A stretch of 64,000 bases of DNA from Episyrphus balteatus (taxonomy: Eukaryota > Arthropoda > Insecta > Diptera > Syrphidae), in assembly GCF_945859705.1 (NCBI RefSeq), contig NC_079135.1:120285551-120349550 (forward strand), in the 5' to 3' direction. The notes under the pieces are model-generated. The model ran no database searches and was not told the origin of the DNA. It saw nothing but the letters and a program-made list of their open reading frames with translations. Position numbers and translations under genes: made by a program. Numbering within the stretch: position 1 is the stretch's first letter; the number at the start of each line of letters is the position of its first letter. Of the stretch, positions 48,766 to 59,971 are shown piece after piece.

Positions 48766-49918
48766 ACAGATTGTGTCGTATGCAATAAAAATTGGTTTTT
48801 AATCGAGGGGCACACGCTGTGTCTTTTGTTTACGAACAAATAAAAATGTTGTTTGTCTGCCAAAAATTGATGACAGTCACGGTCACAGGACGAGACAACA
48901 GACAATATACTCGAATTCTCATTATGATGACTATCTTTTGGAGAGTTGTTGTTTTGATACTTTTCTGGACTAGGGTTTTGTGATGACTTTCTTACACAAA
49001 CATGTTGTTGATGTGCAAATATGTACATTATTTGAAATGGATGCAATTTTGAAAAAAATTAATGAGATAAGTAATGTTTTTCTAATCTATTGTGTCGTCT
49101 AGGTGGAATTTCTAACATCAACAACGATAACAAGTCTTTGAATTAAGAATTGAGTAATTTTTAAACACATTGTTGTTTTTGGTGTTGTTCATGAGGAGAC
49201 ATAATTTTTGTTAAATTGTGAGATAAGCAAGATGCAATTTTTGAACAATGGCAACATATTTGAAACATATGGTGCGGCGGGCATACATATTTATTGTTAT
49301 TTTTCAAAAACGATGATAAGAATTGCAGAGTCATTTTTGAAAAATGGGGAAGGTGGTGAGTCATTTGTAAGATGTTGATGGATATAAATTCACAAAGTTA
49401 AAAACTTAGTTAATACTGGTTTATAATAGTGTTAACGTAATTTCGTTTGACATAGCATTGCTTTTGAGAATAAGGTTTTTTTATCCACCTTCTAATAAAA
49501 AAAATTCCATAGTTCACAATCAATGTACATACAATAATTAAATTTTTGGGTAAAATATTAACCCTTTTTTATAATATGTTATTTAATTTATTACGCGGAA
49601 GTTGGAAGATGCCTTTTTCTGAACTGGTATAATTTGCCCTATACTCTTCTTGGAAATTGGCGTACGAAATTTACATATAGTTTTATCAGTTTTTTTGTTT
49701 AGATCTTAAAAGGATTAAGAGCTTACTTTGGCCAGACATTTTTATGGTATAACGCAAAAACATAATCAGGTAAAAATTATAAAAAGCTTTTACTATTATT
49801 GAAATATTTACTCTATTCTTGTATTTTACACAATACCTACCATTTTTTACAGGTTAAATTGAAATTCATCATATTGAAACTAAAATGGGTTTTTGTTCAT
49901 TTGTGTTTGTGTACGCGT
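48766..49918. other. Upstream flank of the sisA-like gene, no further gene seen
   Basis: Overlapping open frames on both strands at 48756-49046 and 49161-49364 show no domain. No repeat family is recognised. Confidence 0.45.
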
Positions 49919-49921
49919 TAC

Positions 49922-50296
49922 CTTGCAAACATTTTTGTGAATATTCACTTAACGTCCAGTTTATGTGAAGAATGTTAATTCGAAAAACATTCATTTTTCT
50001 GCATCAAATATGAATTTCTAAACAAAGGTTCAATTTTCCTTCACATAATGTGAATGCGCACAAGTAAAACCTCAAAAAAGTTATATCTTGGGTGTGTTCA
50101 CGTCCTATTTATGTTCACTTAAATGGAGAATTCCCTGATCATTTATGAACCATAAAAATGATTCGAATGTGTTGCCACGCTACCCAGGAGAAAGGACTCA
50201 AAAAGGTTCAAAATTGAATTCATAAATGAAGGTTTTGTTCACTTATGTGAACCAATTATGATTCAGTTCTGAAATGTTTGGGAAATGTTTGCTGGG
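49922..50296. mobile_element. MITE with gcaaacattt ends and gtgaacata-type repeats
   Basis: Ends cttgcaaacattt and aaatgtttgctggg are inverse, with tac directly outside both. Inside, words such as ttcacttaatgtgaa recur. The terminus resembles cccaagtaacattt at 1164. About 375 bp, non-coding. Confidence 0.6.
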
Positions 50297-50632
50297 TACT
50301 GTTGGTCTGTGCATGGATTTGTACAGTACACTAAGCCTAATAATGGATGGACTTGCTTGAAATTTTTTACAGATCATTTTTACGTCATTTTATAGAAAGG
50401 TATCTGTTAAATAATCCGCGCCTATTTGAAGAAGAAGCCTACTAACACACACGCATGGCATGCCAACCAACAACACCAACCAACGATCGTGTGTGTTTCA
50501 TTATTCTTCCCTCCCTCTCTTCTCCTCAGTCTTAATAAGATCCTTGAATAAACAGGACGCGCAGTCCAATAAGAACAAGAATTCATTTGTGTTTTATTTA
50601 TTTATACACTACTAATAATTTACAGTCCACTA

Positions 50633-53018
50633 CAACGGCGTATACAAGGGGGGGGTCACGGGGTCATGACCCTTCCCAAGAACTGAGAACTTAAAAAAGA
50701 AATTATTGTGTGATACTGAAATCTCTTGATTAAGATGATTTTCAAAATGTTGAAGTTTTAGAACATGAACGAAAATTAAAAGTTAAAAAATTTTTTGGTA
50801 TTCAAACAAACTAATTTACCATAATTTGGCGATGTGGTCATATTTTTAGCGAACGCTATTCTGGATTAGGATTATTTTGATTTGTTTGATAAAATATTAG
50901 TTGAGCTGTACTGTAGAGTTTTGTAGTTTTGTATGGATTTAAAATCCGAAAAAGTATTATATTCAAAGCTTTTTAAAAGAAATTAAATAGGGTAGTTACA
51001 CAAAAATCATCTCTTAAGGGCTAGTCACTGCTTACCAGTAAATAAAAAAAGCAATCTTGTTTTTTTATATGATGATTATATGATGAAGTGAATAAAATAT
51101 CAATTAAATAGGGAAGCTTTCTGTGCCTTGCTGTGTGAAGGTCATACTGTTGATTACATTCGCCATCGGCAAAATTTTAAAGAAGGATATCATTACTCAA
51201 ATCTTTTTAGTTTTTTTCAATGTTCCAGTTCAATACATTCGTCTGATCAAATTTGGTGAATTTTGTTTGCTTACAGAATATAACAGTGTTTTGTACTAGA
51301 TTAGTCAACTCTGTTACATTTTTTGAAACAACTATTGATGTGTTAATCATCAATGGCAAACCGATTATAAATACGAATGTAAGCAACCTTGTCTAAGGCA
51401 AATATTATTATAAATATTATTTTTAAATATCACTTAGGGCTAATTTTTCAATAGAGTCAGTTAGAGCTTATTCCTAGAAATAAAAGTTTTTTATATTGAC
51501 ATTTATTCTTCTGATAGTCTAACTGACGATTGAAAAAACAGGGCTTAATCTAATAAATAAAACTGAATGTGTTTTATATTGTAAACCGCTGAAAACTGAC
51601 GAATTCCAAAATATCGCAAAAAATATTTTTTTGTGTTTACTATTTTGATAGGGGTATTTGAATCAGAAACTATCCTTAACATGTGTCGGTGTTAGGTTTT
51701 ATGCAAACAGCATTGAATTCTAATTTCTTGTAAGAAAACTGTATCCCCCGCGTCATTAAAGTAATAAAATTCCCATACAATTTTAAAACAAAATTTAAAA
51801 AAAATTATATTTTCAAATGCATTTTTTTTTACAAAACTTTGCGATTCGTTTGACTGAGGTTAGGAAGTCTTTTAATTCAAAAGTTACCACTGTAACGTAC
51901 GCTGCTGATGTGAAACGAAAAATCCAATACAAAAATGAAACAATAAAATGGTAAACCAAAAATTTCGTCCAACTTTTCGTTCTGCAGTACGCTGTTCGGC
52001 ACAACGAAATTGAAAAGTCTCCACTTCTTTTTCGCACACAAACAATTGCCGGGAACATTAATTGTGTGTGGAAAATGACATTTGTGTTTTTACTTGCTCT
52101 ATAGGGCAAGTATTGGTTTCGTGTCGAAAAAAAATTTGAGGTTTTAATCAAAACCAACATTACCATGATGGAGAATTCCAAAAAAGTGGGTCTCGCAAAT
52201 CCGTCCGTGCGTCTGTGCGTCTGTACGTCCATCTGTACACATTTCCACAGCCTTAACGCGTGGATGGATTTTCTTCAAATTTGGTACAGATGATTTTTAT
52301 GGAATTCTAAAAGTTGTTTTTTTTTTGTTTTTTTATATCTCGTTTAGAACGTATACCTCCCATACAAAAAAATACGATATTGCGAATTTCTCGAAAACGG
52401 CTCTAACGATTTTGATTAAATTTTGTATACGTAATATTTAAAGCAATGGCAATAAAATTGCATTTTTATTTTTTCTCAAAAAAGTTAAATAACAAAAAAA
52501 AAAAATTATATAAAAAAAATTTAGTCTAAATGTCGGCTCTTCTCCAACCTCAACAAATTTTTTTTAAAATTTAAATAGAGGCAGCTCGTAAAATCTACAA
52601 GTAAACTAACATAAAAGTGTTTTGAACTGCAAGAGCAAGTACGTGCGACCCCAGTCGTGCATTTTATTTTGTTTGTTTTTGTTGTTCATTTTGTCATTGC
52701 ATGTCTTTCTGCGATGGGTGTTTACTTTTTTTTTATTTATTTTTTGCAATTTTTGAGTATTTTTCCGTCCAGATTTCGCAAGCATTTCTTTGTCCTTGGG
52801 AGACCGACGAAAAATTTCGTTTCACATCAGCAGCGTTCTAGGCCCTAAGGCTTAACGTTAAACTTAAACGAATCTCATACCGTTTTTGTTTGGTTATTTT
52901 TAGAACTATTTTCGGAACTATTCGAAGCAGATTTTCAAGTTTATGCCTGCTATCAAAACTTTTGAAAAAAAAATTTTGGCATGACCCCCCCCAAGAAGCA
53001 ATCCTGTATACGCCCCTG
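50633..53018. mobile_element. hAT-like element, 2386 bp, 8-bp duplication
   Basis: Starts caacggcgtatacaagg and ends with the near-inverse cctgtatacgcccctg. The perfect 8-bp duplication gtccacta flanks it (50625-50632, 53019-53026). G-rich (ggggggg) and C-rich tracts lie just inside the ends. It carries a minus-strand family T copy at 52087-52667. I see no readable transposase in 50640-52080. Confidence 0.88.
52087..52667 (-). mobile_element. Family T copy
   Basis: On the plus strand it opens with the hairpin tacttgctctatagggcaag. It continues through ggttttaatcaaaaccaaca and a gtccgtgcgtctg stretch, and closes with gagcaagtacgtgcgacccc. It is nearly full length, about 580 bp, and sits inside the hAT-like element. 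The 139-codon open frame at 51813-52232 lies partly in it and is not a gene. Confidence 0.8.
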
Positions 53019-53328
53019 GTCCACTAATAGATTATTGTTCAGTATCTCTCATAGTTTTCTTTAAAAAAGAGGTCTACCCATTTCGATTCAACTTATTTTC
53101 TTTATGAAAAGTAGCCCATTTAAGGTCTCTTGTAAATTTTATAATCGGTTAAGAGTAAAGTCATAACATTAAAGTATGAAATTCGAAATTCTTCATTATG
53201 TCCAATTATAACATGTCTGCAACGGTTGATTTCTTAAACTCAATTTTGAGTAATTTTTTTTTTTTTAATATTTAAACTAAGTTTATCTTCTAATGAAGCA
53301 AGTCAAGATCCCATTCCCGTAGCCAGGC

Positions 53329-53351
53329 GGGGGCGGGGGCGGGGGCGGGGG
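53329..53351 (+). repeat. Potential G-quadruplex, four G5 runs
   Basis: Four runs of five G separated by single C, in otherwise AT-rich DNA. They stand directly before an array, as G/C-rich tracts do at other arrays in this window. Confidence 0.85.
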
Positions 53352-53364
53352 CTTTGAGGGGCAA

Positions 53365-53830
53365 TGTCCTACCTTAAATTTGAAATGCCCTACCTTAAAA
53401 TAGCTTTACCTTGGAAAATGCCCTATATTAAAAAATGCCCTACCATCAGAAAGGGATTGCCTCCAAAAATGCCCTACCTTCAAAAATACTTATAAAAATA
53501 CCGTACCTTCAATAATTCCTAGCCTTAAAAATGCCCTAATTTAAAACATTCCCTAGTTATGAAAATATCCTACTTTCAAAAATGCTGTGGCTTTTAAAAT
53601 GCCCTAACTTCAAAAAGGCTGCCCTTATAAAAATGCCCTACCTTCAAAAAAGCTCTAGCTTTAAAAATGCCCAACTTATAAAGATGCCGTAGCTTCAAAA
53701 TTGCTCCAGCTTTAAAAATTCCCTGCCTCAAAAATACACTACCTTCAAAAAAATGCCCTATTTATGAAAACGTTCGACTTTCAAAAATGCACTTCTTTTA
53801 AAAATATCCTACTCATAAAAGAGGCGTTAT
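53365..53830. repeat. Degenerate aaaatgccctacctt array
   Basis: About two dozen units of 16-20 bp reading aaaatgccctacctt with many changes, all in one orientation. It is preceded by the G-run tract. Confidence 0.8.
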
Positions 53831-53981
53831 ATTTCTCTTTTATGATATTATAATACGCCAAACAAGTGAAGATATCTCAGATAATAAAAAAAATATCGGA
53901 AAGATTTAAACAGTTTTGACAGAAGACAACGTTTTTTAAAGGAACCGGTTATTAAAGCATAACCTCAAAAAAATTTCACTA

Positions 53982-54409
53982 CGAAATAAGGCCCCAATGA
54001 AATAAGACCCCAACACTAATTTTGAGGAGCCTTATTTCATTTTTCATAATTAAGATGAAAATGCTAATGCTTTCAAAAAACTTTTGTGAAATTCCGATTA
54101 TCAAGGACCCAGAATTGTCAAAGTACCGCTTATTGTGGACTCGCTGATGGGAAGTAACAAAATAGCTGACAAAATCGGGCGATTTATATAAAATAAGGTC
54201 ATGAAAAAGAAAAATTGGAGATTTATTTCATTTTTCCACAAAAGGTCAAAAGAAGTTATTGCCTAATTTCATTTATTTCTGAGGCATTTTTTCATTCCGT
54301 TATGGCCTTATTTCATACCCTAATTTGGGGCCTTATTTAATTTTTTCTTCTGGGGCCCTATTTCCAGGGGCCTAATTTTGCAGAGCCGAGTTGTATTGAA
54401 ATAAATAAG
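53982..54409. mobile_element. Candidate element with inverted ggggccttatttcat repeats
   Basis: Left words gaaataaggcccc and right words ggggccttattt are inverse, several times each. atttcacta occurs directly outside both ends (53973-53981, 54410-54418). The outermost bases are not inverse, so the boundaries are uncertain. Confidence 0.45.
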
Positions 54410-54983
54410 ATTTCACTATTTGTCAAAGATTACGCTGTGTGACAAAAACTAACATTTAAAGATTACTTTAGTCAACACTTTGTAAGTTTTGTCAAACACA
54501 GTAAAGAGGCCTACTTTGTTCCTTCAATATACCCCCAAAATCTGGATTTATAGCAAACAAAAACAATAGGGGTATTCCCGATTCGATGCAAATGGTCTCG
54601 TATCGTTGCAAAAGTGTACACTTTTGTACTTTTGCTATATATAAAAAATACAATGGTGCAAAATTTTTCTATTTGTAGTTGTAGTAGTAGAAAAATAAAA
54701 TTTAGCAATTTAACACTTTTTTGTTGCACCGGATCGTGAATACTCCTAAAAAAAAACTAAAACTAGTTTTGCTTGCAAAATGGGGATACTAAAACAAATT
54801 AAAAAATGAGAGATTGTTCTAAACGCATTTAATTAAAACCTTTAACAAAAAATATAATATATAAAAAAAAATAAGAAAAAGTAAGGAATGTGATATTAAA
54901 AAGAAATCAATTAACAAACTAATATTTACTTTAAAGTTTCAGAAGAACAATCAAATCGTAATAATCCCATAGATTAATAATAA

Positions 54984-55151
54984 CATTAAATGATCACAAC
55001 ACCTTAAATTAAGTACACACTACATAATCAAAAGAAATTTCATTTAAATATATTTCAACTTATATTTGGATGCATTTCAACAATTTTGATATTTAAATAA
55101 ATGAAATTTCTTTTACTTGTGAACTCAATTTAAGGCTTTAATCATTTTATG
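54984..55151. mobile_element. 168-bp palindromic MITE-like element
   Basis: ccttaaattaag and its near-inverse ctcaatttaagg enclose aaaagaaatttcattta and its inverse taaatgaaatttctttt. Outer attaaatgat / atcatttta words extend the symmetry. No target duplication is clear. Confidence 0.6.
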
Positions 55152-55285
55152 TTTTTATAAAAGAAGTACCGTTTTCATAATGTGTTGAAGGTACATATTG
55201 TGTGGGCCTTACAACGCAAAAAATCAGTTTTACTAATTTTTTGTCTATTTCTCATGATTTTTTTATTTGTGAATTAAGCATGTAT

Positions 55286-55455
55286 TTTGTAAAAAAATCG
55301 GGATTTTCGGGATTTGACGGGATTTTAAAATGCGGGATTTCAGAAAACGGAATTTAAAAAAGCGGTATTTTAGTAAACGGGATTTTGAAACTTTTTTTTG
55401 GGGATTTTCGAAAAACGGGATTTTAAAAACCGGGATTTCGATACGCTCCCCATTC
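55286..55455. repeat. Degenerate cgggatttt array
   Basis: About nine units of (c)gggattt(t) plus linker. The array ends gggatttcgatacgctcccc, a C-rich terminus like that of the agaatttt arrays. Confidence 0.7.
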
Positions 55456-58400
55456 AGCTTTGTCATTTTTCAACTGACTTGGGTGTAGAATAAGATATTT
55501 GGGCCATTTCAGGAACATATACTATATGTGTTTTGATAAAATAAAAACATAGACCTTGTAAGATCAAGAATCTCAAGAATACTGTTTTTCTTGTAAGCTT
55601 CATTTTTGCCATTTTGTTATCGATTTAAGCTATACGCTATTAAAAGAACATTTTTTAGTGATTTGGATTAGATTTTGGATAAATGTTAAATTGTGCAACC
55701 GAATTCCATAGCATTTTTCGTCTAACTGCTAAAAATTTACTTTTCATAAATGTCTAACTTTTTTTTAGTGATTATTCAGAATTCAATAAATAGTTATCGA
55801 TTTCAACGAATTATGTAAATTTTTTGTGAGTGTGGGAGTAAGCGGAATGGTGTTGATTTTTTCTGCTATGTTCATTATTCTTGAAAATTTCATGAGAATC
55901 GAGTGAGTAGTTTAATTTTTCTATAGTTTTTTCCCCTCTACCATACAAACTGCCCCACTGTGTGCCGTTCCTCGGTTTGTTCGTCCTTGTGTACATATTT
56001 TCACTGCTTAAACATATGATAAAATATGTCCAATGATTAGGCACCTAAAAGTGTTATATTTCAAAACGTCCTCTGAGTATAAAATCTTATTTATGTTTTT
56101 GTACTTACCACCAGTTCTACCTTTTATTCAAGATTTGATAATAATTTAGAAAAAAAACAGCCAATAGGCCCCTTGAGAACAAAGTTTTATATTATTTCCT
56201 TTGCATAAAATACTCGTGCAACCAAGTTTTAAATCTTTGAATTTTTCAAATCGGTTCATTAATGCCTTAGATATGACCAATTGTTTATAACTCATTCTCT
56301 CTTTTAATCTTTTATTATAAACAATTGGTCATATCTCAGGCATTAATGAACCGATTTGAAAAATTCAAAGATTTAATTGTCTTGATAGACATCAATTATA
56401 ATATTAACTCATTTTGTTTTAAATGGCGCTTACCGATTTTGAGATAGTTCCTTTTGTTTATAAAATTTCAGGAATTTGTAAAAACTAACATGGCAGCTAG
56501 ATTTCTAATGCCTAAAAACATATAAAAACACTCCCATATTGCGTTGATCTTAAAATCTATACTCAAAGTGGGTAAAGTTTAAGCTGAGTAGGGGTATAGT
56601 TTTTTTACAAACTAACTCAAAAAATATGGGTCATATAGAAAAATTTATTAGGCTAAAAGTTATAGAAAATTAAATTTTCTACAAGTTTTACTCGTATAAT
56701 TTTTGTCAAAAATCAAAAATGGCCGAGTTGTTCACTAAAACGTGTTTTACCTTTAATCCAAGATGGCGGCTTTGGCTCAAGGTCGATTTTCCCGAAAAAC
56801 TGGTTTTAAGCTCTCAGTCCTATGAAAAAAAAATTGCACGATCTAATTTTTTCCATTTGAAATGATTAATTCGACTGGGCTATAACCAGATTCATTAGAG
56901 GTTTAGAGGGATAAGGTTTATGCTACTAGAAAGTTGCTGTTGTCGTGGTATGTAAGTTTACAGTGTGATTTGATTGATTTGACTACCAAAAACAAATCAA
57001 TGTCTAGCGTAAAAATTACGTCAAAATCTTTCCCAAGGTTTAAGTCATTTCATGTGTTCACCCACAAAAAATCCTATCAAAGGGTTGATGCGTAGGAAGG
57101 CACTCACACTGAAACACATAACAAAATCAAATACTTGACAAATAAATTATATGTAAATATTGCCCAAGGCTGATAAATATTATAATAATGTTTTAAAATG
57201 CTTAAATTTTCTACTTGAATAAACTTATATTCAAATTAAAATGTAAACACAGAACCACAAAAAAAAACACAACTTAAGTTATTAATTTAAACAAAAAAAA
57301 AAAAAAGAAAACAGAATGTCATCATCATTTTACCTTAAAAAAATCCCAAAGTCCTGATTATATATATTCAGCGAAACAAACAAAATTGTTGGCCAGAAAA
57401 TACTTCTTATTTATATCATCGAAAAATATCACCCTCAGAATATTCATGACAGCTTAAGTGTGTGTCCTTTTAAAGCCATGACATAGATGAAACTTAAGAA
57501 AATGTTCCTCTTCTTTAATTAAATTTCCCACTTCCACCCGAGTAAACTTTCACTTTTCTCTTGTTTATGGTTGGGAAGTCTCTTATAGGAGTCTAGTATA
57601 CCCGTAGAAGGAAAACATTTCTATATTCATAAGCCGTGTTGATGATGATGTTTTTTTTTTTGCAAAATTTCAAGCTTCATAGCTATTATGGTAAAGAAGT
57701 AGCAAGAAGCAGGTACCTCTTCTAGTGTGTGTGCGTGAAGTTTGAGCTTGATAAAATATTCTGATGAAGAATAAGATGAATAGGGTGTTTCAAGGTCTTA
57801 TTTTAAGACTGTAGTATTATGGTCTTTTTTTTGGTTTGAGGGACGAAAACTTAATTTCGCCCTTCAAGAAACTAAATAAATAAGAGGTAGAAAAAAAAAA
57901 CAGAAAACATTTTAAAGTGAAAACAAGGATTTTGAAAAGAAGCAGACAAAAGTTGATTAACTTCACACCTGACTTGGTACAAAATTTTTTAACGACAAAC
58001 CAGACTTTTAATATTTGAAAATGTTTTCTCAAAATTTCTACTGAAAGTTTATTTCCACTATTAAAGGCATTAAAGGCAAATTAATTATACATATATCTGA
58101 GTTAAAAAAAAAACCTCTCGAGAAATACGAGTGAGTGTTTTCAAACACCCTGTCAACACTCTAAAACTGTTTGCTTGCCTGTTACTGACAGATAGAAAAT
58201 TTCCTCTCTTACGCGAATGTGACACCAGACTCAAAAATACCCTTCGTTAACCAAAATGAACCCGAAATATAAGTCTGAAAATTGTTGGGGAACCTTAATT
58301 AACACTTTAACACCAGCAGACTCCTATCAAGCATCAAGCACCAACTCCATTGGAAACCAACGTGAAAGTTTGTTTTTTTTTTTTTTACTTGCTCATGATT

Positions 58401-59683
58401 TTCAATTGCTTCTGGGATTTTCGTAACATTTTCACAAAACATTGAATTAAATTTACTGGAAATAATATTTAGAACCAAAAAAAAAAAACACATCACAAGA
58501 AAAAAAATATATATATAAAAATAAAGGTTATATTAAAGGGTTGTTGGTTTGCTTGACGGTACTGAACTCAAGGGAGAACATTTTAACGAAAATTTTTATA
58601 TCAAGAAAAAGGCAAAATTGTATACATAAAAAAAAAAATAATGTGGGTATAACTGACGACAATAAATGGGCTGACATAAAATCTTCATTAGAAACCATAA
58701 TGCCGTAAAAATTTAAGTACCCATAATTTGAGGTGTACTCTTGGGAAAAGTACCATTTTTCATATACATTCTTTTTTTTTTTGTCGTCTTGTTTTTTTTT
58801 TTTTTTTGTTTAAGAAAAGTTTTATGCACAGTATTAATCTACTGGATGGTCATTAAAATTGCATCAGCTTTAAGGAAACAAAGAACAAATCTTTAACAAC
58901 TTGAAATGACATTTAAGTATAAAAAAGTTCTTCTTTATAGTTTCACATTAGCATAATATAAAAATGTGAAAATGCTCAAGTTCTTTCTTAAGAGTAAAGA
59001 AAATTAACTTTTAATCTATTTCCTGAAAGAAGTCATTTTTTTCATGCATTTGATATGCTTTGAATATTATGTATAAAATCATCGGAGGTAAAGGTCAAAT
59101 TAATAATTAAAGAAAAATCCTGAAAAAAAGTAAAAAGCAGAATTATTTACAAATAATAAAATTATAACTGGCTTTTCATTCCAACAAAGATGAATAATCA
59201 AGAAAAGAGCCGAACTACCTGCATTAATTATTAAGAATTTTCAACAACAAAAAAGTTACTCATACACCACAGTGACCCAAATAATGCATTTTCAAAATCA
59301 TCAAACAAAATGGAGTAAGTTAGCGATAGTAACACAAATTTGCAACACTAAATTTTGAGACACACATCGCAGGCTGCTGTATAACTTTTTTATGTTTTTT
59401 TTTCAGGCTTCATAAAAAACACACAGACTTAAATTTTTGAAAAGCACTAAAGTCGAAATAGAGTTATAATACCTTAATATTCCAGATAAATCATCGTTTA
59501 CAAATATTAATAAATATAATGCAGGAATGAATTGTACGTATGTATGTAGGTACTGTGTAGCTAAAATGTTGTAGAATTTTATGTAAAATGGGGAAGCTAA
59601 AATAATAATCCGATTTTTCCAAAAGAAATGAAAAAAAAAAACAGCATAAAAACTATAAAACTCGTATTTTGAAAGACAAATTT
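55456..59683. other. Non-coding stretch with one hairpin, no gene recognised
   Basis: 55905-56045 resembles family T weakly (tgtacatattttcactgctt). 56700-56830 has aagatggcggct and related words also found in the foldback element at 59972-62860. The rest (57080-59680) shows no gene, array or TIR; the short minus-strand open frames there are unrecognised. Confidence 0.45.
56230..56375. repeat. Long perfect-type hairpin
   Basis: Arms 56230-56290 and 56316-56375 are inverse copies over about 60 bp with almost no mismatch (taaatctttgaattttt onward), with a 25-bp loop. Confidence 0.85.
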
Positions 59684-59971
59684 TTGTTCAATACAAAAAA
59701 AATGTTATTTCACTTTTTGAGAAAAACTGAAAATGATTTTATTGCAATTGCTTTGCGTATTATGTATGCAAAGTTTTATCAAAATCGTTAAAGCCGTTTT
59801 TGAGAAATTTCGACTAGAACATTCTGTATAGGAGGTTCACGTTCTAAGCGATATATAAAAGAAATAACTTTCAGAATTCAATAAAAATCTACCGTACGAA
59901 ATTTGAAAAAAAAAAAAAAATCCTTGCAACCGTTTTGTATGTTGAAATGTGTACAGATGGACGCACAGACA

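Noticed and set aside
50640..52080. Possible hAT transposase remnant in the 2.4-kb hAT-like element
   Set aside because: I could not read any conserved hAT motif in the three frames of either strand; stops are dense.
51813..52232. Open frame of 139 codons, - strand
   Set aside because: Part of it is a family T copy and the same frame appears shortened in other T copies such as 24903-25103; not a protein family.
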